Origin: Bacteroidales bacterium M5
Lineage (GTDB): Bacteria; Bacteroidota; Bacteroidia; Bacteroidales; Muribaculaceae
Direction of reading: 5' to 3'
DNA: 64,000 bases
NCBI GenBank assembly: GCA_001689535.1
Contig: LUJP01000080.1
Span: forward strand, 25,462-89,461
Translations under genes and position numbers: made by a program
Shown: positions 1 through 8,035 of the stretch, piece after piece
Layout of the letters: the number at the start of each line of letters is the position of its first letter
How positions within the stretch are numbered: the stretch's first letter is position 1
The notes under the pieces: model-generated
The model's input: the letters and a program-made list of their open reading frames with translations, nothing else
Databases searched by the model: none
Told to the model about the DNA's origin: nothing

Positions 1-1
1 C

Positions 2-559
2 CGCAACGAGAACTATCAGACTCCCGAACGCGGAATTCCCGCCACTCAGCTCAACTATCCCTGGGAAAGCTGCATTCCTCTCACCGGAGCTTGGGGATGG
101 GTACACAACCCGAACCCCATGTCGTCCAACAAGGTTGTGGGGATGCTTGCTGAAATCACAGCCAAGGGCGGCTCGCTGCTGCTCGGCGTAGGCCCCACGC
201 CTCTCGGCACTATCGAGCCGGTTATCGCCAACGTTGTTACCAATGTGGGCTCATGGCTCGATAAGAACGGCGAAGCCATCTACTCCACACGCAACGCCAA
301 ACTCTACAACGACGGCAAGACATGGTTCACCGCCAACAAAGACGGCAAGACCCTCTATGCCATCTACGCTAAGGCCGACGGCGAAACACTCCCCTCCACT
401 ATAGAATGGACCGGCAACGTCCCCGAAGGCAAAATGACTCTTTTAGGCACAGGCAAAAACGTGCGTTACACCGTTTCTCCCGAAGGAAAGGTGACCGTAT
501 CTCTGCCCAAAGGATTGCCCGACATGCCCGTAGCCCTCAAATTCACCGCTAAAAAGTAA
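2..559 (+). CDS. alpha-L-fucosidase (GH29), C-terminal part, cut by window edge
   Basis: Open from the first full codon, so the N-terminus and catalytic nucleophile lie outside the window. The visible 185 residues match the end of the GH29 barrel (TQLNYPWESC, then EITAKGGSLLLGVGPT) followed by the small beta-sandwich C-terminal domain. They are collinear with, and roughly two-thirds identical by eye to, the C-terminal third of the complete fucosidase that starts 7 bases downstream, so the two are a tandem duplication. GH29 enzymes remove terminal alpha-L-fucose from glycans. The protein is presumably exported like its neighbour, but the signal peptide cannot be seen. Confidence 0.9.
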   Translation, partial: RNENYQTPERGIPATQLNYPWESCIPLTGAWGWVHNPNPMSSNKVVGMLAEITAKGGSLLLGVGPTPLGTIEPVIANVVTNVGSWLDKNGEAIYSTRNAKLYNDGKTWFTANKDGKTLYAIYAKADGETLPSTIEWTGNVPEGKMTLLGTGKNVRYTVSPEGKVTVSLPKGLPDMPVALKFTAKK

Positions 560-566
560 AAAAACG

Positions 567-1967
567 ATGAGCACATTTTCAAAACTTCTCCTCCTCTCCG
601 CCATAACTGCCGGTAGCCTCGGCGCGCGCGCACAGGAAGCCCCGGTGCAGGGCTTCGTACATGAGCAGTCCTCGGCCGACGGATATGTGTGGCCAACCGA
701 CCAGGCCGTTCTCGACAAACTAGACAAATGGCAGGACCAGAAATTCGGCGTGCTTTTCCACTGGGGACTTTACTCCGTGCCCGGCATCGTGGAGTCGTGG
801 TCCATATGCTCCGAGGATGTCGACTGGATCGGCCGCAAGGTAAATCTTCCCTACGACGAGTACAAAAAATGGTATTTCAATCTGAAGGACTCCCTGAATC
901 CCGTTGATTTCAATCCCGAGCAGTGGGCCGACATCATGGACCGCGCCGGCATGAAATACATGGTGTTCACCACCAAACACCACGACGGATTCTGCACCTT
1001 CGATTCCAAACTCACCGACTTCACCGTGGCCAAAGGCCCATTCGCCTCAAATCCGCGCAAGAATGTGGCAAAAGAAGTGTTCAACGCTTTCCGCGACAAG
1101 GACTTCATGATCGGCTGCTACTTCTCAAAGCCCGACTGGCACTGCGAGTGGTTCTGGAATCCTTATTTCGCCACTCCCAACCGCCGCATCAACTATAAGA
1201 AGGAGCGTCACCCCGACTGGTGGAAAAACTATCAGGATTTCACCGCCGGACAGCTCGGCGAACTCCTTGGAGGTGATTATGGCAAATTCGATATCCTCTG
1301 GCTCGACGGCGGATGGATTACCGGCGACGACATCAAGCTCGACAGCATTCTTGCCGACGCACGCGGATCGCGCCATCCCGGCCTCATCTCCGTGGACCGT
1401 GCCATAAAGGGCCGTAACGAAAACTATCAGACCCCCGAACGCGGAATTCCCGCCACTCAGCTGAATTATCCCTGGGAAAGCTGCATAACCCTGAGCAACG
1501 ACTGGGGATGGGTGCCCAACGCTCCCTTCAAGTCGCCCACCAAGGTTCTGGGTCTGCTCTCAGAAATCACGGCCAAAGGCGGCTGCCTGCTGCTCGGCGT
1601 AGGCCCCACAGCCCAGGGTCTTATCCAGCCTGAAGTCGAGGAGCGCCTCACTGTGATAGGCGACTGGCTCGGGAAAAACGGCGAAGCCATCTACTCCACC
1701 CGCACCACTCCCTTCTATAACGACGGACCGGTATGGTTCACAGCCAACAAGGATGGCAAGACTCTCTATGCCATCTACGCCCTTCCCGAAAACGAGAAAC
1801 TTCCCGCCACCATAGAATGGACCGGCAATATCCCCACAGGTAAAATGACGCTTCTCGACGGCAAACGCAAGGTAAGCTACAGCGTTAAGGACGGAAAAGT
1901 GACTGTAAAACTGCCAAAAGGACTTCCCGACATGCCCGTGGCCCTAAAATTTGAGGCGAAAAAATAA
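567..1967 (+). CDS. alpha-L-fucosidase, GH29, exported
   Basis: A 466-residue protein with a cleavable signal peptide (about residues 1-22, ending GARA). The GH29 barrel is clear: FGVLFHWGLYSVP near the start, the TKHHDGF loop, and ILWLDGGW, in which Asp247 is the expected nucleophile of this retaining family. A short beta-sandwich C-terminal domain follows. The length is normal for bacterial GH29. It lies 7 bp after another GH29 gene and is probably co-transcribed with it. It should release alpha-fucose in the periplasm or at the cell surface; N-glycans, mucin or milk-type glycans are plausible given the PNGase at 3648. Linkage preference cannot be read from the sequence. Confidence 0.95.
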   Translation: MSTFSKLLLLSAITAGSLGARAQEAPVQGFVHEQSSADGYVWPTDQAVLDKLDKWQDQKFGVLFHWGLYSVPGIVESWSICSEDVDWIGRKVNLPYDEYKKWYFNLKDSLNPVDFNPEQWADIMDRAGMKYMVFTTKHHDGFCTFDSKLTDFTVAKGPFASNPRKNVAKEVFNAFRDKDFMIGCYFSKPDWHCEWFWNPYFATPNRRINYKKERHPDWWKNYQDFTAGQLGELLGGDYGKFDILWLDGGWITGDDIKLDSILADARGSRHPGLISVDRAIKGRNENYQTPERGIPATQLNYPWESCITLSNDWGWVPNAPFKSPTKVLGLLSEITAKGGCLLLGVGPTAQGLIQPEVEERLTVIGDWLGKNGEAIYSTRTTPFYNDGPVWFTANKDGKTLYAIYALPENEKLPATIEWTGNIPTGKMTLLDGKRKVSYSVKDGKVTVKLPKGLPDMPVALKFEAKK

Positions 1968-1989
1968 CCGTGGAATTGCAACTTTTGGT

Positions 1990-1997
1990 TATATTTG
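1990..1997 (+). promoter_or_regulatory. Bacteroidetes -7 promoter element (TATATTTG)
   Basis: A perfect TAnnTTTG match 46 bases before the TM2 gene start and just after the fucosidase stop. It supports the ATG at 2044 rather than the longer open frame that starts inside the fucosidase gene. No convincing -33 element is seen. Confidence 0.65.
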
Positions 1998-2043
1998 CGC
2001 GTCTAACAATAGAGTGTTAACCAGTAAAAATTCAACAGAACAA

Positions 2044-2481
2044 ATGAAAAAGTGTCCTCATTGCCAGCAGTACATAGACGACAATCTGACCGTATGCCCT
2101 TACTGCCACCAGACAACTGACGATGTAGCAGGTGCAACACCTGAAAATCCTTATGGAATCACCCTCGACGAAGGCACCGTAGCTTCACACGACACCCTCG
2201 AAAGCTATTTCAACCGCAACGACGTGTTTTCATCTGATCCCGTTTCCGGAAAAAGCCGTGGTGTGTGCGCCCTCCTCTCCATATTCCTGGGCGGACTAGG
2301 CATCCAGTATTTCTATCTGGGCAAAACCACGGCAGGTGTAATTTCAATTCTCCTTACCCTTGTCACCTGCGGTCTGTGGGAAATAATCACACTGGTCCAG
2401 GGTATTTTGATGTTTGTGATGGACAACCGCACTTTCATTAAAAAATACGTGGTAAGCCAGTCGAAGTTCCCCGTATTCTGA
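2044..2481 (+). CDS. zinc-ribbon TM2-domain membrane protein
   Basis: A 145-residue protein. The N-terminus carries a double CxxC zinc ribbon (Cys4/Cys7 and Cys18/Cys21, CPHC and CPYC), then a low-complexity linker. The C-terminal half is a TM2 domain: two hydrophobic hairpin helices with the typical GGLGIQYFYLGKTTAG and LWEIITLVQGI segments. The open frame extends upstream, but the promoter element at 1990 and the MKKCPHC start favour this ATG. The stop overlaps the next start (TGATG), so it is translationally coupled to mltG. TM2 proteins sit in the inner membrane; their biochemical role is unknown. Confidence 0.85.
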   Translation: MKKCPHCQQYIDDNLTVCPYCHQTTDDVAGATPENPYGITLDEGTVASHDTLESYFNRNDVFSSDPVSGKSRGVCALLSIFLGGLGIQYFYLGKTTAGVISILLTLVTCGLWEIITLVQGILMFVMDNRTFIKKYVVSQSKFPVF

Positions 2482-3554
2482 TGGCTCAGAACCAACCCGT
2501 AAAGAAACGCACGCCGCGCGCTTCCGCCAAAAAGGGCGGCGACGCGCGGCGTCGCTTGCTGTGGATCGGCGGCATTACCATAATAGTGGCGCTGGTGATA
2601 GCCGGTGTGGCCGCAGGTATGGCCATGCACCCCTACAAAGGCAACGACACATGGCTTTACATTCCGCGTGATGCCACTGAAAAATCCATGGCCGACTCCC
2701 TTCGCGCACGGCTGGGTTCAGCCGAGGCCAACCGCATAATGACCTTCTTTTCCGCCGTTGGCGGAGAACCGCGGCGCGCGGCGGGAGCCTACCTGATACG
2801 TAACGGACAGCGCACGCTTTCCATTTCCAGGAACCTCGCGCGAGGAATGCAGACCCCGGTAAGAGTGAGCTGGAACAGTGCGCGCACCCTTCAGCAGCTT
2901 GCCGACATCATAGCCTCGCAGCTCGACTTCACTGCCGAGGAATTCCTGCAGGCCTGCAAAGAAGAGCTGCCCGCGCAGGGCTACAAGGCCCCCGAGTTCA
3001 TGGCCGCATTCCTCCCCGACAGTTACGAGTTTTACTGGACCACAACCCCGGAGGCCGCAGTGCGCCGCATGACGCAGTACCGCGACCGCTTCTGGACCGA
3101 CGACCGCCGGGAAAAGGCCCGTAAGCTCGGACTCACACCGGTAGAAGTTGCCACTCTGGCATCTATCGTGGAGGAAGAATCGGCCAAGCCCGATGAATAC
3201 CCGGCGATAGCGCGTCTGTATATGAACCGCCTGAAGAAGGGAATGTTGCTGCAGGCCGATCCGACGGTCAAATATGCCACCGGAAACTTCGCCCTGCGAA
3301 GAATCACCGGAGAGCACCTGCGCACCCCATCGCCCTACAATACCTACCTTCACCCCGGTCTTCCGCCCGGCCCCCTACGCACGCCCTCGAAATCCACTAT
3401 AGACCGTGTGCTGTCGGCACCGGCCCACACATATCTCTATATGTGTGCCAAGGAGGATTTTTCAGGTTATCACAATTTCGCCTCCGACTATGCCACCCAT
3501 ACCGCCAATGCCCGGCGATATCAGAAAGAGCTCAACCGCAGAGGCATTAAATGA
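2481..3554 (+). CDS. mltG: endolytic murein transglycosylase MltG
   Basis: A 357-residue inner-membrane protein with a cytoplasmic basic N-terminus, one membrane span at about residues 28-50, and a periplasmic YceG/MltG domain. The catalytic region is recognisable: LASIVEEES (Glu231 is the likely catalytic acid), then IARLYMNRLKKGMLLQADPTVKYA and the C-terminal SPYNTY and GLPPGPL motifs. MltG cleaves nascent peptidoglycan strands and sets glycan chain length. The start codon overlaps the TM2 stop codon by one base. The length is normal for the family. Confidence 0.95.
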   Translation: MAQNQPVKKRTPRASAKKGGDARRRLLWIGGITIIVALVIAGVAAGMAMHPYKGNDTWLYIPRDATEKSMADSLRARLGSAEANRIMTFFSAVGGEPRRAAGAYLIRNGQRTLSISRNLARGMQTPVRVSWNSARTLQQLADIIASQLDFTAEEFLQACKEELPAQGYKAPEFMAAFLPDSYEFYWTTTPEAAVRRMTQYRDRFWTDDRREKARKLGLTPVEVATLASIVEEESAKPDEYPAIARLYMNRLKKGMLLQADPTVKYATGNFALRRITGEHLRTPSPYNTYLHPGLPPGPLRTPSKSTIDRVLSAPAHTYLYMCAKEDFSGYHNFASDYATHTANARRYQKELNRRGIK

Positions 3555-3576
3555 AAGAATCTGCATGAAATAAAAG

Positions 3577-3606
3577 AATCCGCATGAATATTCTGCGGAT
3601 TTTTTT
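3577..3606 (+). terminator. intrinsic terminator after mltG
   Basis: An 8-bp stem (AATCCGCA / TGCGGATT) with a 9-nt loop is followed by six T residues. The last T is also the first base of the next promoter's -7 element, so terminator and promoter are fused. Confidence 0.8.
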
Positions 3607-3613
3607 ACCTTTG
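3606..3613 (+). promoter_or_regulatory. -7 promoter element (TACCTTTG) for the PNGase gene
   Basis: A perfect TAnnTTTG that begins within the T-run of the mltG terminator, 35 bases before the PNGase start codon. Confidence 0.7.
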
Positions 3614-3647
3614 TACTAAGTTAACCAATCAAAACAAAACATCATCC

Positions 3648-5342
3648 ATGAGAAAGTATTTGCTTACAGCCGTAGCCGTATTGGCGACAGGCTGCATTAC
3701 TGCCTCGGCTGCAAAAGCGCCCAACATCGTAAAGAATGTGCGCAACGCCAAAGGTATTGAAGTAACTTATCAGAATTCCTACAAAGGCCATGTATCACCC
3801 GGAACCATGACAATGACCGTAATCGGCGACCAGGTGGCGCTCGAAAGCACCCGCAAACGCCCCGACAACGGCGACGGTCCACGCGTGCCCGTGACAAAGA
3901 GCTATGTGGATTATGCCTCACACGAATCCCTTCGTTGGGCCCAGCTCCCCAACGGCTCAATCATCTCCAGCGCCACTCCCTTCGATATGGGTAAGGGCCT
4001 TAAGGAGATAGGCCAGGACAAATACCTCGGACTCGATTGCAAAATCATGCGCACGAGCGTGAACTCCAACACCATCGACATCTGGTACACCACAGCAATC
4101 CCCTTCCGCGGCACTCCGCAGGCAGGCGTGGGCGTGCCCGACGGTCTTGTGCTCCGCATAATCCGCAACGGCGACATGGTGCAGGAGGCCACAGCCATCA
4201 CCCCTATCAAGCAGGTGCGCGACCTCATGCCCGAGACTTGGGGAACCAAACTCGACTCCTACGAATACCAGTATGAAATCAACCACGCCAACGTAATAAC
4301 CGTGCCTGTTTTCGACCAGCAGCGCATCAACTTCGACGGTTCCAAGCTGCCCGAGGCGCTCAAGGATGGCGAAATCTACAATGTGGGCGGCGGCACAATC
4401 ATCCTCAAGAAAGTGCAGCTCCCCGACAGCGTGAACGACCGCGACGTGTTTGTGGAAGTGGTACAGTACTCCGACGGCGATGCCTACGACCGAACCGGCT
4501 CCGTATTCATGATACCCACCGACAAGAAGCAGTCGTTTATCGACGCTATCCGCGACCTCAATACCGTGCCCGCTTTCAAATCGGGCGACACCGACTATCA
4601 CGGACTCGTTTCCACTCCTGATTACAACGTGCCCATGGAGCTTATGCGCTTCTTCACCGGCTTCGGTGTGCGCGCTTTCAACCACAACAAGGTACGCGGT
4701 CAGGAATGGGTTGACTCCGTAAACTATAAAACAGAAGTCACCAGCCTTGCCGACCGTCTGGTAGGCGAGCAGTGGATTGGCGCATATATAGGCAACTGGG
4801 ATTCCAAAGGCCACAAAGTATCCGTGAAACTCAAATATTATCCCAGCGGCGAGCGCAAATCGTTCCGCACCCTGCCTCTGTTCAACACCGTGAACTATCT
4901 CGAACAGGCCGGCCAGCCTTACCCCGTGTTCCTGCTCAATGACTCTCTCAATGTGAAATTCACCCTCAAGGAGCCGGTGAAGAATGCCATCCTCTATTAC
5001 CTCACCACCGGCCACGGCGGCTGGGGCGGCGGCGATGAGTTCAACCAGAAGCCAAACACCATCCTTGTTGACGGCAAACAGGTGATCTCATTCGTTCCCT
5101 GGCGCGAGGATTGCGGCACTTACCGCAACTGGAACCCCTGCTCGGGCAACTTCTCCAACGGTCTCAGCTCATCTGACCTCAGCCGTTCAAACTGGTGCCC
5201 CGCTACGGTTACCAACCCTGAATACATCTACCTTGGCGACCTCGAGGCCGGCGAACACACCATCACCGTGAAAATACCTCAGGGCGCACCCGAAGGCGGC
5301 AGCAACAGCTACTGGTGCCTTTCCGGAACCCTCCTCTACTGA
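3648..5342 (+). CDS. peptide-N-glycosidase F-like N-glycanase with GLPGLI-like N-domain
   Basis: A 564-residue exported protein (signal peptide about residues 1-21). Residues ~30-195 resemble the GLPGLI family of Bacteroidetes secreted proteins: a YVDY stretch, LGLDCKIMRT, then IDIWYTTAIPFRGTP and VGVPDGLVLRI in place of the usual GGLPGLIL. Residues ~215-564 match PNGase F. YDRTGSVF holds an Asp-Arg pair (Asp281/Arg282) that may correspond to the catalytic Asp60/Arg61 of the Flavobacterium enzyme. TGHGGWGGGDEF (Glu464) and WREDC...RSNWCP are typical of the C-terminal lobe. PNGase F releases whole N-glycans from asparagine, which fits the fucosidases next door. It has its own promoter and terminator. 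Confidence 0.88.
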   Translation: MRKYLLTAVAVLATGCITASAAKAPNIVKNVRNAKGIEVTYQNSYKGHVSPGTMTMTVIGDQVALESTRKRPDNGDGPRVPVTKSYVDYASHESLRWAQLPNGSIISSATPFDMGKGLKEIGQDKYLGLDCKIMRTSVNSNTIDIWYTTAIPFRGTPQAGVGVPDGLVLRIIRNGDMVQEATAITPIKQVRDLMPETWGTKLDSYEYQYEINHANVITVPVFDQQRINFDGSKLPEALKDGEIYNVGGGTIILKKVQLPDSVNDRDVFVEVVQYSDGDAYDRTGSVFMIPTDKKQSFIDAIRDLNTVPAFKSGDTDYHGLVSTPDYNVPMELMRFFTGFGVRAFNHNKVRGQEWVDSVNYKTEVTSLADRLVGEQWIGAYIGNWDSKGHKVSVKLKYYPSGERKSFRTLPLFNTVNYLEQAGQPYPVFLLNDSLNVKFTLKEPVKNAILYYLTTGHGGWGGGDEFNQKPNTILVDGKQVISFVPWREDCGTYRNWNPCSGNFSNGLSSSDLSRSNWCPATVTNPEYIYLGDLEAGEHTITVKIPQGAPEGGSNSYWCLSGTLLY

Positions 5343-5384
5343 TACTTATAGGGCTGAACCGCCCTGACAAGATATTTATCCTGA

Positions 5385-5424
5385 CAACAACCGGTTGTGC
5401 ATTCGCACACAACCGGTTGTTTTA
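5385..5424 (+). terminator. intrinsic terminator after the PNGase gene
   Basis: A stem of about 15 bp (arms AACAACCGGTTGTGC and GCACACAACCGGTTGTT around ATTC) is followed by TTTTAG. Each arm contains the self-complementary ACAACCGGTTGT. Confidence 0.8.
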
Positions 5425-5548
5425 GTTTAAAGCCACCCGCGGAGTGCATATACGCTATTCCATATTGCTTTAATACGATAATGCAATTCAATCGTCAAAT
5501 TATCCACTGTAACGTCAAAGGGTTATTGTTAAATTCGCATAATTGTTC

Positions 5549-5592
5549 AGGATACTCAGCAACACCATGAAATCAGACATTATGAGTATCCT
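5549..5592 (+). promoter_or_regulatory. 10-bp inverted repeat upstream of the GH120-type gene
   Basis: A perfect AGGATACTCA / TGAGTATCCT pair with a 24-nt spacer, ending about 80 bases before the start of the next gene. It lies in an otherwise featureless 330-base gap between the PNGase and GH120-type genes. It may be a regulator site or a leader hairpin. No TAnnTTTG element is seen in this gap. Confidence 0.4.
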
Positions 5593-5673
5593 AAACCGCA
5601 ACACATTCTGTAATTATCCATGTAGTATTTATCCGTGAAAACTAACAAGACAATAGCGATCCCGTTTCGTTCA

Positions 5674-7968
5674 ATGAAAAAGAGAATTTCAAAACGCCCA
5701 ATGCTGTATATTGCCGGTATGGCATTGTCGGCAGCCTCTGTCTGCGCAAAAGAATATCATGTGGCAACCAGCGGAAGCGACACCAACAGCGGAACCATCA
5801 CATCCCCGTTAAAAACAATCAACGCCGCAGCCATTAAGGCCTATCCCGGCGATACCATCACGGTACATGAAGGCATCTACCGCGAGCGCGTGGTGCCGCC
5901 AAGAGGCGGAGATTCCGACAAGTCGCGCATTCTCTACAGAGCTGCTGAGGGCGAGAGCGTCACAATCACCGGATCTGAACCGATTGGAAACTGGGTAAAG
6001 GTAAAAGACAACACCTGGAAAACCACTCTTCCAAATACATTTTTCGGCGAATCAAATCCGTTTGACGAACAGATATACGGCAGCTGGTATCGCGGTAAAG
6101 GCCGTCCGAATCACACGGGTAGCGTTTATCTTAACGGACAGCGTATCCGCGAGACATTTTCGCTGGGTGACGTCATGCAGCCCGTGAAGGACAGTCCGCG
6201 CTGGTATGCCGAGGCCGACGGCAACGGAGGTCCCGTGCTCATGAATTTTGAGTGGATATGTCCGTCGGGCGGGGAAAAGATGACGTCGATGCACGCTACG
6301 GTGGAAGGAGGCGACCAAGCGGTGTGTATAGCCGTAATAGACCGCTGGCCATTCGGATATCTGAAAGATAAATCAGTGATGCACTTCAGCGGAGTAGACT
6401 TCGGTGCCGGTACCGACACTCTGATGTTTCAGGCAGCTACTCTTGCCAAAGGCGGCATAGTGGAAATGTATCTTGACGGTGATAAAAAAGAACTGTTGGG
6501 ATCCGCCATGGTGACAAATACGGGAGACTGGGAGAAATTCGAGGTGTTTCCGCTTAAAATGAACCGCAGCCTTTCAGGGCGACACGACATAAGATTCGAA
6601 CTCAAGGCTCCCGCCAGATACCTTGATGGAAAAACAATTATCTGGGCGCAATTCCCCGACGGTACTGACCCGAATAAAGAAAACGTGGAGATATCCGTGC
6701 GGCCTCAGGTGTTCTACCCCGACCGAACAGGCATCAATTATATAACCGTGAGAGGTTTCACACTCGAAAACGCAGCAACCAACTGGGCGCCCCCTTCGGC
6801 CGAACAGCCCGGACTGATTGGCCCGCGCTGGGCCAAAGGCTGGATTATCGAAGATAACGTAATACGTAATTCCAGATGCTCCGGCATCTCTCTCGGCCGT
6901 CCGACATTCGGCCATGCCCATCATTACCAGAAATTGCCGCCTCAGGTGTATCCCGAGGCCGGCGGAGGCCAGACACGCGAACAGCTGCTTGATTACTTCG
7001 AAAATGCCTCATGGGACAAAAATGAAGCCGGATTCCATATAGTGCGCAACAACCATATCTATGAGTGTGGCCAGGCCGGTATTGTGGGTTGCAGCGGTGG
7101 CGCTTTCAGTGTGATAGAAGGAAACGAAATCCACGACATATGCATGGGCGAGACCTTCGAGGGCGACGAAATGGCCGGTATAAAGCTGCATTTCGCCAAT
7201 GACGCCGTGATTAAAGACAATCATATCTATCGCACCATCCGGGGTCTGTGGCTCGACTGGGGTTCGCAGGGAATGCAGATTACAGGCAATCTGCTTCATG
7301 ACAACAACCACTGCGAGGATCTGTTTGTGGAGGTGTGCCACGGCCCGGTATTCGTAGCCAACAACATCATGCTCTCACGCAACGGAAGCTCCATGTCGCA
7401 AGGCATAGCCTACGTTCACAATCTTATAACCGGCAACATATCCGGCGGCCAGGACCGGTGTGCGGGCGGCAGGCTCACTTATTTCTATGAACCACACGGC
7501 ACCACATCGCTCGGTAAGGTTCCGAATCCGGGCGGTGACCTTCAGTGGTATAATAACATTCTGACGAAAGATGCGTCCCTGCGCAATTGGGACGAGCCGG
7601 GCCTCCCGATAAGATATTCTGGCAACATATTCTCAGACGGCGCCCGGCCTAACGATGCCGACAAGCGTGCCTCGGTTTACGGCGACACAGGCTTGGACGT
7701 GAAACTTACTGAAAAGGAAGACGGATGGTATCTGGTGATGAATGTTCCTTTAGCATGGGACAATCGCTCCAAAACAAAAAAAGTCACCACAAAAATGCTT
7801 GGCAAAGCCATTACGCCCAATCAACCTTTCACCAACCCAGACGGAAGCCCGTTGAGTTGCGACAAGGACTACTTCGGCTCCAGCCGCAATTCCTCCAATC
7901 CGTATCCCGGCCCGGTTGAGATAAACCGCCCGGGCCTCCACGAGTGGAAAGTCTGGCCTAAAAAATAG
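5674..7968 (+). CDS. GH120-type right-handed beta-helix glycoside hydrolase
   Basis: A 764-residue exported protein. An in-frame GTG lies at 5635, but the ATG at 5674 gives a clean signal peptide (KKRISKRP then a hydrophobic core ending SVCA). The start EYHVATSGSDTNSGT, the LKTINAAA segment, and GIYRERVVPPRGG with TITGSEPI are typical of the GH120 beta-xylosidase family, a parallel beta-helix fold. Residues ~220-340 form an insert that looks like a CBM6/35-type beta-sandwich (FGAGTDTLMFQ, GDWEKFEVF). Repeated helix coils with NHIY, NEIH and NLLHDN turns follow. Likely role: removal of xylose or a related sugar from plant glycans. Substrate is inferred only from family resemblance. Confidence 0.75.
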   Translation: MKKRISKRPMLYIAGMALSAASVCAKEYHVATSGSDTNSGTITSPLKTINAAAIKAYPGDTITVHEGIYRERVVPPRGGDSDKSRILYRAAEGESVTITGSEPIGNWVKVKDNTWKTTLPNTFFGESNPFDEQIYGSWYRGKGRPNHTGSVYLNGQRIRETFSLGDVMQPVKDSPRWYAEADGNGGPVLMNFEWICPSGGEKMTSMHATVEGGDQAVCIAVIDRWPFGYLKDKSVMHFSGVDFGAGTDTLMFQAATLAKGGIVEMYLDGDKKELLGSAMVTNTGDWEKFEVFPLKMNRSLSGRHDIRFELKAPARYLDGKTIIWAQFPDGTDPNKENVEISVRPQVFYPDRTGINYITVRGFTLENAATNWAPPSAEQPGLIGPRWAKGWIIEDNVIRNSRCSGISLGRPTFGHAHHYQKLPPQVYPEAGGGQTREQLLDYFENASWDKNEAGFHIVRNNHIYECGQAGIVGCSGGAFSVIEGNEIHDICMGETFEGDEMAGIKLHFANDAVIKDNHIYRTIRGLWLDWGSQGMQITGNLLHDNNHCEDLFVEVCHGPVFVANNIMLSRNGSSMSQGIAYVHNLITGNISGGQDRCAGGRLTYFYEPHGTTSLGKVPNPGGDLQWYNNILTKDASLRNWDEPGLPIRYSGNIFSDGARPNDADKRASVYGDTGLDVKLTEKEDGWYLVMNVPLAWDNRSKTKKVTTKMLGKAITPNQPFTNPDGSPLSCDKDYFGSSRNSSNPYPGPVEINRPGLHEWKVWPKK

Positions 7969-8035
7969 CCCCGTCCTATCACCTCAATAATCAACAGGAA
8001 CCAATCAACAAAACAGAATAAACAATCGTAAACCA

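Noticed and set aside
3957..5015. Minus-strand open frame of about 350 codons
   Set aside because: It is antisense to the PNGase gene and has no start signal, promoter or recognisable motif.
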